Shown: piece after piece, positions 22,830-31,143 of the stretch
How the letters are laid out: each line of letters begins with the position of its first letter
Numbering within the stretch: position 1 is the stretch's first letter
Source: Streptomyces sp. ISL-66
GTDB taxonomy: Bacteria > Actinomycetota > Actinomycetes > Streptomycetales > Streptomycetaceae
Length of the DNA: 64,000 nt
NCBI RefSeq assembly: GCF_018614135.1
Contig: NZ_JAGGOW010000040.1
Location: 1-64,000, forward strand
Direction: 5' to 3'
Made by a program: the position numbers and the translations under genes
Notes under the pieces: model-generated
Database searches by the model: none
Seen by the model: only the letters and a program-made list of their open reading frames with translations
Told to the model about the DNA's origin: nothing

Positions 22830-23291
22830 ATGTCCGAGCCGAGGATCTTCACGTCCGCCGAGGAGCTGACCGCCGGGGTCGGCGAACCGCTCGGCCCGAG
22901 CGACTGGCTGGAGGTGGACCAGAAGCGGATCGACCTCTTCGCGGACGCCACCGGCGACCACCAGTGGATCCACGTGGACCCGGAGCGCGCGGCGGGCGGG
23001 CCCTTCGGCTCCACCATCGCGCACGGATATCTCACACTGTCGCTGCTGCCGAGTCTGGTGCCGCAGATCATGCGGGTCGAGGGCATGAAGATGGGCATCA
23101 ACTACGGGGTCGACAAGGTGCGCTTCCCAGCGCCGGTACCCGTCGGCTCGCGGCTGCGCGCGACCGCGCTGATCACGGAGGTCGTGGAGGCGGGCGGCGG
23201 CGTGCAGGTGTCGGCGACCGTCACGGTGGAGCGCGAGGGCGGCGAGAAGCCGGTGTGCGTGGCGCAGTCGGTGTCCCGCTACTACTTCTGA
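22830..23291 (+). CDS. MaoC-family (R)-enoyl-CoA hydratase
   Basis: 153 residues, a single hot-dog domain. The catalytic segment DATGDHQWIHVDPERA (Asp/His dyad) and the IAHGYLTLSLLP helix are typical of MaoC hydratases such as PhaJ. It should add water to an enoyl-CoA in lipid or polyketide metabolism. ATG 22830 follows AGGAAGAGG. The site TGAGCAAGCGCTTA just upstream links it to the TetR at 23369-24019. Confidence 0.92.
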   Translation: MSEPRIFTSAEELTAGVGEPLGPSDWLEVDQKRIDLFADATGDHQWIHVDPERAAGGPFGSTIAHGYLTLSLLPSLVPQIMRVEGMKMGINYGVDKVRFPAPVPVGSRLRATALITEVVEAGGGVQVSATVTVEREGGEKPVCVAQSVSRYYF

Positions 23292-23368
23292 GTCCCGGGT
23301 TGCCCGCTCGCGAACCGCTCCCCGCCCCGAAGCGCTTCCGGGCCCCTCGCGGGCCTTGGCCTTCCGGG

Positions 23369-24019
23369 CTATTTCCGGGCGTCCCCGCCGGCGCCGCCCG
23401 TGCCGGCGCCCACCATGCGGAGTACGAGGTCGGCGTAGAGGGAGCCGACCTCGTCGGGCGTTCGGCGGCCGTCCGTGCTGAACCAACGGGCGACGTCGAT
23501 GCAGAGCGAGAGGACGGCGAGGGTGGTGCCGGGGACGTCTGGGACGTCGAACTCCCCCGCGGCGACCCCGTCCGCGATGATGCGGCGGACGGCGGCGTCG
23601 CTCCGCCGGCGCAGCGCCACGATTTCGGAGCGGTGCTCCGAACCGAGAGCATCGAGCTCGTACTGGACCACGCGCGCGGTGGTGTGGTGGGCCGCGTGCC
23701 ACCGCACGAAGGACCGTACGGCCTCGGTGAGCCGATCGGCGGCGGTTCCCGGGCCGGAGGCGGCCGTGTCCAGGATCTCCAGGGCCTTGTCGTGGCCGAT
23801 CCGGCTGATCCGGTGGAGCAGCTCTTCCTTGGTCTTGTAGTGGATGTAGAGGGCCGCGGGGCTCATGCCGGCCCGCCCGGCGATGTCACGCGTGGTGGTG
23901 GCGTGGTACCCGCGCTCCGCGAAGGCCTCGACGGCGGCGACGAGCAGCCGCCGCGCGGCGTCGGGAGTGACCTCCGACCACGGCTGGTAGCCGCCGGCCG
24001 TCTCCTGCGCGCTGTCCAT
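23369..24019 (-). CDS. TetR-family regulator
   Basis: 216 residues. Helix-turn-helix at about 30-70 (AFAERGYHATTTRDIAGRAGMSPAALYIHYKTKEEL). The C-terminal domain is helical, with a WFSTDGRRTPDEVGSLYADLVLRM end of the type seen in Streptomyces acyl-CoA-responsive TetRs. The operator TGAGCAAGCGCTTA occurs about 155 bp upstream of its start and also before the convergent maoC-like gene, so autoregulation and control of MaoC are likely. ATG 24019 begins the conserved region closely. Confidence 0.88.
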   Translation of the reverse strand: MDSAQETAGGYQPWSEVTPDAARRLLVAAVEAFAERGYHATTTRDIAGRAGMSPAALYIHYKTKEELLHRISRIGHDKALEILDTAASGPGTAADRLTEAVRSFVRWHAAHHTTARVVQYELDALGSEHRSEIVALRRRSDAAVRRIIADGVAAGEFDVPDVPGTTLAVLSLCIDVARWFSTDGRRTPDEVGSLYADLVLRMVGAGTGGAGGDARK

Positions 24020-24065
24020 CGCCGTCTCACCCTCTTCGCGAACGCTGCCCCGCAGTGCCCTGACT

Positions 24066-24094
24066 CACTGGTGCACTGGTGCACTGGTGCACTG
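24066..24094. repeat. 8-bp tandem repeat (CACTGGTG)
   Basis: Three exact copies of CACTGGTG plus CACTG in the region upstream of the TetR gene, followed by looser CTGAYGCCCT units to about 24150. Confidence 0.7.
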
Positions 24095-24175
24095 ATCCCT
24101 CACCCCCTGGCCCCCTGACGCTCTGATGTCCTGACGCCCTGATGCCCTGGTGGGAAGGGACAGCCTACCGGAGGG

Positions 24176-24189
24176 TGAGCAAGCGCTTA
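24176..24189. promoter_or_regulatory. TetR-type operator copy 2 (TGAGCAAGCGCTTA)
   Basis: Identical in 14 of 14 bases to 22794-22807. It overlaps the stop codon of the YiaA-like gene and lies upstream of the TetR gene. Confidence 0.55.
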
Positions 24190-24501
24190 GGCCGCCTGAC
24201 CGCCGTGCGCCTTCGGCTTCGGCGCGTAGGGGTCGTACTCCGCCATCATCTTCTCCATCCGGGCCTGGTCGACCCGGCTGACGATCTGCGTGACCTCCTG
24301 CCGGTCGCGGACCACCTTGGCGAGGGTGAAGGCCGAGGTGGTGAGGTACAGGATCGCGATGCCGAGAAAGGCGCGCACCCAGCCGTCGGCGTCCATGTTG
24401 TAGATCCCGAGGGACACCGCGGCGATGGCGATGCCGAAGGAGGCGACGGCCTGCCCGTAGTAGGCGCCCGTGTTCTGCTGCTTGACCGGTGTCTCGTTCA
24501 T
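24187..24501 (-). CDS. YiaA/YiaB-type two-helix membrane protein
   Basis: 104 residues. Two hydrophobic helices (AVASFGIAIAAVSLGIYNM and AFLGIAILYLTTSAFTLAKV) separated by a short DADGW turn form the YiaAB domain. The C-terminal tail is charged and cytosolic. Function unknown. ATG 24501 is used. It sits 81 bp after the acyl-CoA dehydrogenase in the same direction and may share its transcript. Confidence 0.85.
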   Translation of the reverse strand: MNETPVKQQNTGAYYGQAVASFGIAIAAVSLGIYNMDADGWVRAFLGIAILYLTTSAFTLAKVVRDRQEVTQIVSRVDQARMEKMMAEYDPYAPKPKAHGGQAA

Positions 24502-24582
24502 GGGTCCAGCTTGGCGCGGGGGTGGGCCCGTCACATCCGCGCTCGTACTCACGCGCGTACTCATCCCGCGCCGAGGGTCCAC

Positions 24583-25734
24583 TCAGAACGCCGAAACTCC
24601 CGTACGGGCTCGGCCGATCAGCAGCTTCTGGATCTGACTGGTGCCCTCGTACAGGGTCATCACCCGGGCGTCGCGCAGCAGCTTGCCGGCCGGGTACTCG
24701 TCGACGTAGCCGTAACCGCCGTGCACCTGGAGGGCGTTGCTCGCCGCGCGGACGGCCGCCTCGGAGGCGAAGAGCTTGGCCGTGGAGGACTCGGTGGCGA
24801 AGGGCCGCCCGCGGTCGATCAGGTCGGCGACCCGCCAGGTCAGCAGGCGCGCCGCGTCCACGTCGACGGAGATGTCGGCGATCAGCTCCTGGACCAGCTG
24901 GTGCCCGGCGATCGGCTTGCCGAACTGCTCGCGCTGGGCGGCGTAGGCGACGGCCGCGTCGAGCGCCGCCTGGGCGATGCCCACGCAGCCGGCGGCGACC
25001 GACATCCTGCCCTTGGCCAGGGCCGACATGGCGACGGAGAAGCCCTTGCCCTCGGGGCCGAGCATCGCGGAGGCGGGCACGCGGACGCCGTCGAGGGTGA
25101 GTTCGGCCGTGGCCTGGCCGCGCAGGCCGAGTTTGCCGTGGATCTCGCGGCGGGTCAGGCCGGGGGCGTCGGCGGGGACGAGGAAGGCGGAGATCCCGCG
25201 GTGGCCGGGCTCTTCGTTGGTGCGGGCGAAGAGCAGGACCACGTCGGCCCAGGTCCCGTTGGTGATGAACGTCTTGCCGCCGCTGATGACGTACGCGTCC
25301 CCCTCGTGCGCGGCGCGGGTGGTGAGGCTGCCCGCGTCGGAGCCGGTGCCCGGCTCGGTGAGACCGAAGCAGCCGAGCGCTTCGCCCGAGCACAGGCGGG
25401 GCAGCCAGGACCGCTTCTGCTCCTCGTTCCCCCAGGCGGCGATGGTCTTGGCGACCAGGCCGAGGGAGACGGAGACGATCCCGCGCACGGCGGAGTCCGC
25501 GCGGCCTAGCTCCTCGGTGACCAGGACGTAGGAGAGATGGTCGCCGCCGGAGCCGCCGTACTCCTCGGGGACGGTCAGGCCGAGGAAGCCGACGGCGCCG
25601 AGCTTCTTCACGATGGCCCGGTCCACGCTCTCGGCGCGGTCCCATCCGGCGGCGTACGGGGTGATCTCGCGCTCGGCGAACGCGCGGGCGAGATCGCGGA
25701 CGGCGGACTGCTCCGCGCTGAGCTCCAGGTTCAC
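24583..25734 (-). CDS. Acyl-CoA dehydrogenase
   Basis: 383 residues, the normal length. Motifs: CFGLTEPGTGSDAGSL for flavin/substrate binding, ISGGKTFITNG, and the C-terminal QVHGGYGYVDEYPAGKLLRDARVMTLYEGTSQIQ, whose Glu in YEGTS is at the usual catalytic-base position of short/medium-chain enzymes. FAD-dependent alpha,beta-desaturation of an acyl-CoA. Start ATG 25734 fits the family N-terminus. Divergent from a TetR gene, with an AACTAGC...GGTAGTT palindrome between them. Confidence 0.93.
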   Translation of the reverse strand: MNLELSAEQSAVRDLARAFAEREITPYAAGWDRAESVDRAIVKKLGAVGFLGLTVPEEYGGSGGDHLSYVLVTEELGRADSAVRGIVSVSLGLVAKTIAAWGNEEQKRSWLPRLCSGEALGCFGLTEPGTGSDAGSLTTRAAHEGDAYVISGGKTFITNGTWADVVLLFARTNEEPGHRGISAFLVPADAPGLTRREIHGKLGLRGQATAELTLDGVRVPASAMLGPEGKGFSVAMSALAKGRMSVAAGCVGIAQAALDAAVAYAAQREQFGKPIAGHQLVQELIADISVDVDAARLLTWRVADLIDRGRPFATESSTAKLFASEAAVRAASNALQVHGGYGYVDEYPAGKLLRDARVMTLYEGTSQIQKLLIGRARTGVSAF

Positions 25735-25793
25735 CGGGCACCTCCGGTTGGTCGGCGCGAGGTCAAGGTCAAGGTCAAGGTCTACGAGACATT

Positions 25794-25810
25794 AACTAGC
25801 ACCGGTAGTT
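25794..25810. promoter_or_regulatory. TetR operator copy 1 (AACTAGCACCGGTAGTT)
   Basis: A 17-bp imperfect palindrome between the acyl-CoA dehydrogenase and the divergent TetR. 15 of 17 bases recur at 29547-29563 before the aldehyde dehydrogenase. A GGTCAA tandem repeat (25761-25782) lies beside it. Confidence 0.65.
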
Positions 25811-25839
25811 TTTGGCGGGCAGCCCCTACTATGTGGCGC

Positions 25840-26496
25840 ATGGCCAGACCGCGCAAGCCCCTCCTCAGCAGAGACCGCATCGTCGGGGCGGCGGGTGCGC
25901 TGGTGGACGCGGAGGGCCTGGAAGCCCTCTCGACCAGGCGGCTGGCGGCGGCGCTGGGGGTCAGCGGACCCTCGCTCTACAACCACTTCCGCACGAAGGA
26001 CGAGATCCTGGACGCGGTCGCGGACGCGGTGAGCGCGCGGGTCGACTTGTCGATGTTCGAGCCGGACGACCGGCGGGAGTGGCGGCTCGCGCTCCACGAC
26101 TGGGCGCACTCGTACCGGGCCGCGCTGTCCGACCATCCGAACATCGTGCCGGTACTGGCGCGGGGCCCGGGCCGCCGGCCGGCCGGGCTGCGGGTGGCGG
26201 ACGCCGTCTTCGGCGCGATGACCGCGGCGGGCTGGCCGCCGGCGCAGGCGACCCGGATCGGCGCGCTGATGCGGTACTTCATCCTGGGCTCGGCGGTGGC
26301 CTCCTTCGCCCGGGGTTTCGTGGACGACCGGACGGCGTACGACCCGTCGGACTACCCGCACCTGGGCCAGGCCCACCTCCTGGCGGAGCGTCAGCAGGAG
26401 GTGGACGAGGGCGCCTTCGAGACGGGCCTGGCGGCCCTCCTGGACGGACTGGCCCTGCAGTACGAGGCGCTGAAGGAGCCGGAGGGGGAGCCGTGA
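25840..26496 (+). CDS. TetR-family regulator
   Basis: 218 residues. HTH near 20-60 (ALSTRRLAAALGVSGPSLYNHFRTKDEILDAV); the C-terminal part is of the TetR_C_1/TetR-class ligand type with HPNIVPVLARGPGRRPAGL. The divergent acyl-CoA dehydrogenase and the aldehyde dehydrogenase share its likely operator. ATG 25840 is chosen over ATG 25831 because MARPRK is a usual family start; neither has a strong ribosome site. Its TGA overlaps a GTG starting a short frame described separately. Confidence 0.87.
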   Translation: MARPRKPLLSRDRIVGAAGALVDAEGLEALSTRRLAAALGVSGPSLYNHFRTKDEILDAVADAVSARVDLSMFEPDDRREWRLALHDWAHSYRAALSDHPNIVPVLARGPGRRPAGLRVADAVFGAMTAAGWPPAQATRIGALMRYFILGSAVASFARGFVDDRTAYDPSDYPHLGQAHLLAERQQEVDEGAFETGLAALLDGLALQYEALKEPEGEP

Positions 26497-26680
26497 CGGA
26501 CGCCGGGCCGGAGAGCGTCGTAGCGGTCCGGGCGGGGACGCCGAGCCGTGGCGGCCCCGGCGGGCTGCGCTGACCGAGTGCTGGCGCTGCTGGGCACCGG
26601 AGCGGATCCGGGCGCCCCGGGTACCGGCGGGCTGCCCCTCCTGCGGGGGCGTGTCCGGGCTCCTCGACTTCGACGCCACA
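26493..26680 (+). pseudogene. Possible frame-disrupted small zinc-ribbon gene
   Basis: A GTG overlapping the TetR stop (GTGA) opens a frame that ends after 26 codons at 26573. In a different frame, beginning near 26576 and without a start codon of its own, the DNA encodes CWRC (26579-26590) and CPSCGG (26633 on), 18 codons apart: a zinc-ribbon pattern followed by VSGLLDFDAT. The simplest reading is one small gene broken by a frameshift. It could also be chance reading in a GC-rich spacer. The remaining sequence to 26870 is repeats. Confidence 0.35.
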
Positions 26681-26699
26681 CGGACGCGACGACCCCGGA

Positions 26700-26830
26700 T
26701 GGCGACACGAGCAGGGCACCGGCCGGGCACGGCACGGGCAGGGTGCGGGCACGGGCACGGCACGGGCAGGGTGCGGGCAGGGCACGGGCACGGCACGGGC
26801 ACGGCACAGGCAGGGCACGGCGAGGCGCGG
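26700..26830. repeat. GGGCACGGCAC-type degenerate repeat array
   Basis: About 130 bp built from GGGCACGGGCA, GGCAC and GGGCAGGGTGC words in irregular order. It fills the spacer before the alcohol dehydrogenase stop codon; no gene is supported in it. Confidence 0.7.
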
Positions 26831-26870
26831 GCCTCACCGGGCCGTGCCCGGGCCCCGCGCCAGCCCGGGG

Positions 26871-27950
26871 CTAGAAGACGATCAGCGAGCGGCCGCCCTT
26901 GCCCGCGAGCATCGCGTCGAAGGCGGCCGGGATGTCGTCGAGGGTGATGTGGTCGGTGACCAGGGCGCCGAGGTCGAGCCGGCCGGCGCGGACGTGCGCG
27001 GCGATCACCGGGAGGTCGCGGGCCGGGTCGCTGTTGCCGTAGACGCAGCCGGTGAGGGTGCGGGCGAAGTGGAAGATCTCCAGCGCGTGGAAGGTGACCT
27101 GCTGCTCCTTGCCGCCGATGCCGACGACCGTCGTACGGCCGCCGCGCCGGGTGGACTCCCAGGCACCGCGGATGGTTTCGGCCCGGCCGACGCACTCGAT
27201 GGCGACGTCCGCGCCGTGCCCGCCGGTCAGCGTGCGGATCTCCTTCGCGGTGGTGTCGGAGGCGAGGACGAACTCCGTGGCCCCGGCCGCTCGCGCCAGC
27301 TCCTCCTTGGCCGGGGAGACGTCCACGGCCACGATCGGGCCCGCCATGGCGATGCGGGCCGCCTGGAGTGCGGCGAGTCCCACTCCGCCGACTCCGAAGA
27401 CGGCCACCGATTCGCCCGGGCGGACCTGGGCGCTGTGGTGGACGGCTCCGTAACCGGTGAGGACGGCGCAGCCGAGCAGGGCTGCCTCGGTGAGTGGAAT
27501 ACCGGCGGGAGCGGGCAGCACGCAGTTGGCCGCGACGACCGTCTCCTCGGCGAAGGCGGCCACGTTCAGCCCGGGGTGGAGTTCGACTCCCCTGGCGTCG
27601 TGGGCGTAGACGTCCCCGACGCCGGCGAGGGCCTTGACGCAGAGCCAGACCTCGCCGATGGAGCAGTGGTGGCACTTCCCGCAGGACGGGGCCCAGTTGA
27701 GCACCACCCCGTCGCCGGGCGTCACGTGCGTGACCCCTTCCCCGACGGCGAGGACCGTGCCCGCGCCCTCGTGACCGAGGACGGCGGGTACGGGGACCCG
27801 CATGGTGCCGTTGGTGAGGGAGAGGTCGGAGTGGCAGACCCCGGCGGCGGCGAGCCGCACCCGGACCTGCCCGGGGCCGGGCTCGGGCAGCACGATGTCC
27901 CGGATCTCCAGCGGTGCTCCGACGGCGGGCAGGATGGCGGCGCGGACCAT
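26871..27950 (-). CDS. Zinc-dependent alcohol dehydrogenase
   Basis: 359 residues of the medium-chain dehydrogenase family. Catalytic-zinc residues are Cys in AGVCHSDL and the GHEGAG pair; four cysteines in CGKCHHCSIGEVWLC bind structural zinc. The nucleotide motif VFGVGGVGLAALQ and the acidic VAVD strand end indicate NAD. It oxidises an alcohol to an aldehyde; the aldehyde dehydrogenase lies 119 bp upstream in the same direction, so the pair can carry out a two-step oxidation to the acid. ATG 27950 has no strong ribosome site. Confidence 0.92.
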   Translation of the reverse strand: MVRAAILPAVGAPLEIRDIVLPEPGPGQVRVRLAAAGVCHSDLSLTNGTMRVPVPAVLGHEGAGTVLAVGEGVTHVTPGDGVVLNWAPSCGKCHHCSIGEVWLCVKALAGVGDVYAHDARGVELHPGLNVAAFAEETVVAANCVLPAPAGIPLTEAALLGCAVLTGYGAVHHSAQVRPGESVAVFGVGGVGLAALQAARIAMAGPIVAVDVSPAKEELARAAGATEFVLASDTTAKEIRTLTGGHGADVAIECVGRAETIRGAWESTRRGGRTTVVGIGGKEQQVTFHALEIFHFARTLTGCVYGNSDPARDLPVIAAHVRAGRLDLGALVTDHITLDDIPAAFDAMLAGKGGRSLIVF

Positions 27951-28069
27951 GGTCGTCGTCTCCGTGGGGTGCGGCTTTGCGGGCGGGTGTGCGGGCGGAT
28001 GCGTGAGCTTGTGCGCCGATATGACCGAGTATCGGGTGATACGCGGTACGGGTCTGTCGGCGTACGGGT

Positions 28070-29482
28070 TCAGAACTGCAGGGACTTGGTCTGCAGGTAC
28101 TCGGCGAGGCCGTGTGGGCCCAGTTCGCGGCCCACGCCCGACTTCTTGTACCCGCCGAAGGGCGCGAGCGGGTTGAAGCGGCCGCCGTTGATGTCCACCT
28201 GGCCGGTGTCCATCCGGCGGGCGAAGGCAACCGCCGTCTCCTCGTCCGCCGCCCAGACCGCCCCGCCCAGCCCGTAGTCGGTGCCGTTCGCGATGGTCAG
28301 GGCCTCGTCCTGGTCCTCGTAGGGCAGGATCGACAACACCGGGCCGAAGATCTCCTCCTGCGCGATGGTCATCCCGGGCGTGACGTCGGCGAACACGGTC
28401 GGGGCGATGAAGTACCCCTGCTCGTGCGGCGTCTCGGTGCCGCCCGCGACCAGGCGCGCGCCCTCCTCCACGCCCTTGGCGATGAAGCCGCGCACGCGGT
28501 CGCGCTGCTTGGCGTTGACGACCGGGCCCAGGCGGGTGCCCGGGTCGCGGGGGTCGCCGGAGGGGTACTTGGCGACGGCGGCGGCCGCCAGCGCGACCGC
28601 CTCCTCGTACTCGTCCCGGTGGACGAGCATCCGGGTGAGCGCGTTGCAGCTCTGGCCGGCATTGTTCATGACGTGGCCCACGCCTGCCGCGACGGCCTTG
28701 GCCAGGTCGGCTCCGGGCAGGATGACATTGGCCGATTTGCCGCCCAGTTCGAGGGCGACCCGCTTGACGGCGGCGCCGGCCGTGGCGCCGATCTGCTTGC
28801 CGACAGCGGTGGATCCGGTGAAGGAGACGAGGTCGACCCCCTCGTGCGCGGCCAGGGCCTGGCCGGCGACCGGGCCGGTGCCGGTCACCAGGTTGAAGAC
28901 CCCGGCCGGTATCCCCGCCTCGTGCACGGCTTCGGCGAAGAGCTGCGCGGTCAGCGGGGTGTCCTCGGCGGGCTTGAGGACGAGGGTGCATCCGGCGGCG
29001 AGAGCGGGCGCCACCTTGGCAACGATCTGGTGCAGCGGGTAGTTCCAGGGCGTGATCGCCCCGACCACGCCGACCGGTTCCAGCAGCACGGTCGAGTTCC
29101 CGATCCGCTCCTCGAAGGCGTACGAGGCCCCGAGCTCGGCGAACGAGGACGCCACCGCGATCGGCGCCCCCACGTGCACCATCTCCGAGAAGCCCAGCGG
29201 GGAGCCGAGCTCAGCGGTGATCGTCTCGGCCATCTCGCCCTTGCGGGCGACCAGTACGTCGCGCAGGGCCCCGATCAGGGCCGCCCGCTCGCCCGGAGCC
29301 GTGGCCGCCCACGACGGGAAGGCCGCGCGGGCCGCCCGTACGGCCGCGTCGACGTCCTCGGCCGTGCCGGCCGGGACCGAGGCGATGAGCTGCTCGTCGG
29401 CGGGGTTGAAGACCTCGATGTGGCCGCGTCCGACGGCGGCCCGCCACTCGCCGCCGATGTACATCCCGTCGTGGGCCTTCAT
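28070..29482 (-). CDS. Aldehyde dehydrogenase
   Basis: 470 residues. The NAD-binding GITPWNYPLHQ-like segment (AITPWNYPLHQIVAK), the catalytic Glu in ALELGGKSAN and the catalytic Cys in NNAGQSCNA are intact, followed by EEIFGPVLSILPY. It oxidises an aldehyde to a carboxylate with NAD(P)+. ATG 29482 is used because GGGAGGA lies just ahead. The operator copy at 29547-29563 ties it to the TetR at 25840-26496. Confidence 0.93.
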   Translation of the reverse strand: MKAHDGMYIGGEWRAAVGRGHIEVFNPADEQLIASVPAGTAEDVDAAVRAARAAFPSWAATAPGERAALIGALRDVLVARKGEMAETITAELGSPLGFSEMVHVGAPIAVASSFAELGASYAFEERIGNSTVLLEPVGVVGAITPWNYPLHQIVAKVAPALAAGCTLVLKPAEDTPLTAQLFAEAVHEAGIPAGVFNLVTGTGPVAGQALAAHEGVDLVSFTGSTAVGKQIGATAGAAVKRVALELGGKSANVILPGADLAKAVAAGVGHVMNNAGQSCNALTRMLVHRDEYEEAVALAAAAVAKYPSGDPRDPGTRLGPVVNAKQRDRVRGFIAKGVEEGARLVAGGTETPHEQGYFIAPTVFADVTPGMTIAQEEIFGPVLSILPYEDQDEALTIANGTDYGLGGAVWAADEETAVAFARRMDTGQVDINGGRFNPLAPFGGYKKSGVGRELGPHGLAEYLQTKSLQF

Positions 29483-29546
29483 GGCATTCCTCCCGAGCAC
29501 GCACGAGCGCGTAGGCCTGTGGACCTGACGTCGCCGACAGCCTACA

Positions 29547-29563
29547 AACTAGCGTCGGTAGTT
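29547..29563. promoter_or_regulatory. TetR operator copy 2 (AACTAGCGTCGGTAGTT)
   Basis: 65 bp before the aldehyde dehydrogenase start. Flanking bases extend the symmetry to CAAACTA...TAGTTTTG (29545-29566). It differs from the 25794 copy at two central positions. Confidence 0.65.
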
Positions 29564-29588
29564 TTGCGGGCGCCAGGGGCGGGCGGGG

Positions 29589-31070
29589 TCAGATGATGCC
29601 GAAAAGCATCCCTGCGCCGAGGACCACGAGGGAGGTCAAAGCCGCCCATTTCACGGTGAACCGGGTGTGGTCGGCAAACTCGACCTTGGCCATGCCGACG
29701 AGGACGTAGACGGCCGGAACCAGCGGGCTCGACATGTGCAGGGCCTGGCCGACCAGCGAGGCGCGGGCGATTTCGAGCGGGGAGACCCCGTGCGCGGCGC
29801 CCGCCTCGGCGAGGACGGGCAGGACCCCGAAGTAGAAGCCGTCGTTCGACATGAAGTAGGTGAGCGGGAGGCTGAGCAGGCCGGTGACCAGCGCCATGTG
29901 CGGGCCCATCCCCTCGGGGATGGCACCGACGAGCCAGTCGGCCATGTGCTTGACCATGCCGGTACCGGTGAGGACGCCGGTGAAGACCGCGGCGGCGAAG
30001 ACCATGCCGGCGACGTTGAGGACGTTGTCGGCGTGGGCGGCGATGCGCGCCTTCTGGTCCGGCATGTGGGGGAAGTTGACGGTGAGGGCGAGGGCGGCGC
30101 CGAGGAGGAAGAGCACCGGGATCGGGAGCAGCTCCATGATCATGGCGGTGAGCAGGGCCACGGTCAGGGTGGCGTTGAACCAGTAGAGGCGGGGGCGCAG
30201 GGTCGCGCGGCGCGGGTCGAGGCCCTGGAAGCCGTCTTCGTCGGCGGCCGCCACGGAAACGGAGCCTGCGCCGCCGGTACCGATGGGGGCGGCAGCGGGG
30301 GCCTCGGAGGTGGCGGACGAGGCGGACGAGGCGGACGAGGCGGACGAGGCGGACGGTGTACGGGAGCCTCCGTCGGCCTGGCCCGTACCGGCGGCGACCA
30401 GGATCTGGTCCTCGGCCTCGACGCCGGCCGTCCGGGCGTCGGCGGGGAGCGACAGCAGGCCGATCCGGCGGCGCTCCCTGAGGCCTAGGACGTAGGAGAG
30501 GACGAAGACGAAGACCAGGCCCGCCGCGAGCGCGGGGATCATCGGCACGAAGATGTCGGCGGCATCGAGCTTGAGGGCGGTGGCGGCGCGGGCCGTGGGA
30601 CCGCCCCAGGGCAGGGTGTTCATGACGCCGTTGGCGGTCGCCGCGACACCGGTCATCACGACGAGGCTCATGCCGAGCCGCTTGTAGAGCGGGTACATCG
30701 CCGAGACGGTGATCATGAAGGTGGTCGAGCCGTCGCCGTCGAGCGAGACGATGGCCGCGAGGACGGCCGTGCCGACCACGACGCGCATCGGGTCGGCCTT
30801 GCAGAAGCGCAGGATCCCGCGCACCACCGGGTCGAAGAGCCCGACGTCGATCATCAGGCCGAAGTAGACGATGGCGAACATGAGCATGGCGGCGGTCGGC
30901 GCGAGCTTGCCGACTCCGTCGATGACGTAGCCGCCGAGCTGCGCGCCCTGTCCGGCGAACACGCAGAAGAGCGCGGGAATGAGGACGAGCGCCGCGATGG
31001 GCGACATTTTCTTCAGCATGATCAGGACGAGGAAGGTCGCGATCATGGCGAAGCCGAGGAAGGTCAGCAT
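29589..31070 (-). CDS. CitMHS-family citrate/metal transporter
   Basis: 493 residues with about 12 membrane helices. The family hallmarks are seen: SLDGDGSTTFMITVSAMYPLY, NTLPWGGPTAR and the C-terminal repeat half ending PLTYFMSNDGFYFGVLPVL. Members take up citrate complexed with Mg, Ca or other divalent metals with protons. The central cytoplasmic loop is enlarged by a SAS-SAS repeat (from 30312-30356). The start is ATG 31070. It lies 106 bp upstream of the aldehyde dehydrogenase, separated from it by an operator, so it is likely a separate unit ending there. Confidence 0.9.
   Translation of the reverse strand: MLTFLGFAMIATFLVLIMLKKMSPIAALVLIPALFCVFAGQGAQLGGYVIDGVGKLAPTAAMLMFAIVYFGLMIDVGLFDPVVRGILRFCKADPMRVVVGTAVLAAIVSLDGDGSTTFMITVSAMYPLYKRLGMSLVVMTGVAATANGVMNTLPWGGPTARAATALKLDAADIFVPMIPALAAGLVFVFVLSYVLGLRERRRIGLLSLPADARTAGVEAEDQILVAAGTGQADGGSRTPSASSASSASSASSATSEAPAAAPIGTGGAGSVSVAAADEDGFQGLDPRRATLRPRLYWFNATLTVALLTAMIMELLPIPVLFLLGAALALTVNFPHMPDQKARIAAHADNVLNVAGMVFAAAVFTGVLTGTGMVKHMADWLVGAIPEGMGPHMALVTGLLSLPLTYFMSNDGFYFGVLPVLAEAGAAHGVSPLEIARASLVGQALHMSSPLVPAVYVLVGMAKVEFADHTRFTVKWAALTSLVVLGAGMLFGII
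30312..30356 (-). repeat. 9-bp in-frame repeat in the citrate transporter
   Basis: GGCGGACGA four times plus one variant, encoding Ser-Ser-Ala tripeptides on the minus strand in the loop between the two halves of the transporter. Confidence 0.85.
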
Positions 31071-31143
31071 GGGGGGAACCTAGGTGCCGCCTCCTGGGCC
31101 CAACAAGACGTCCGGACGTGAGCAATACGAGCAAAACCCCAGC

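Noticed and set aside
26700-26830. CRISPR-like array
   Set aside because: Units are short and irregular, with no conserved repeat/spacer alternation and no cas genes.
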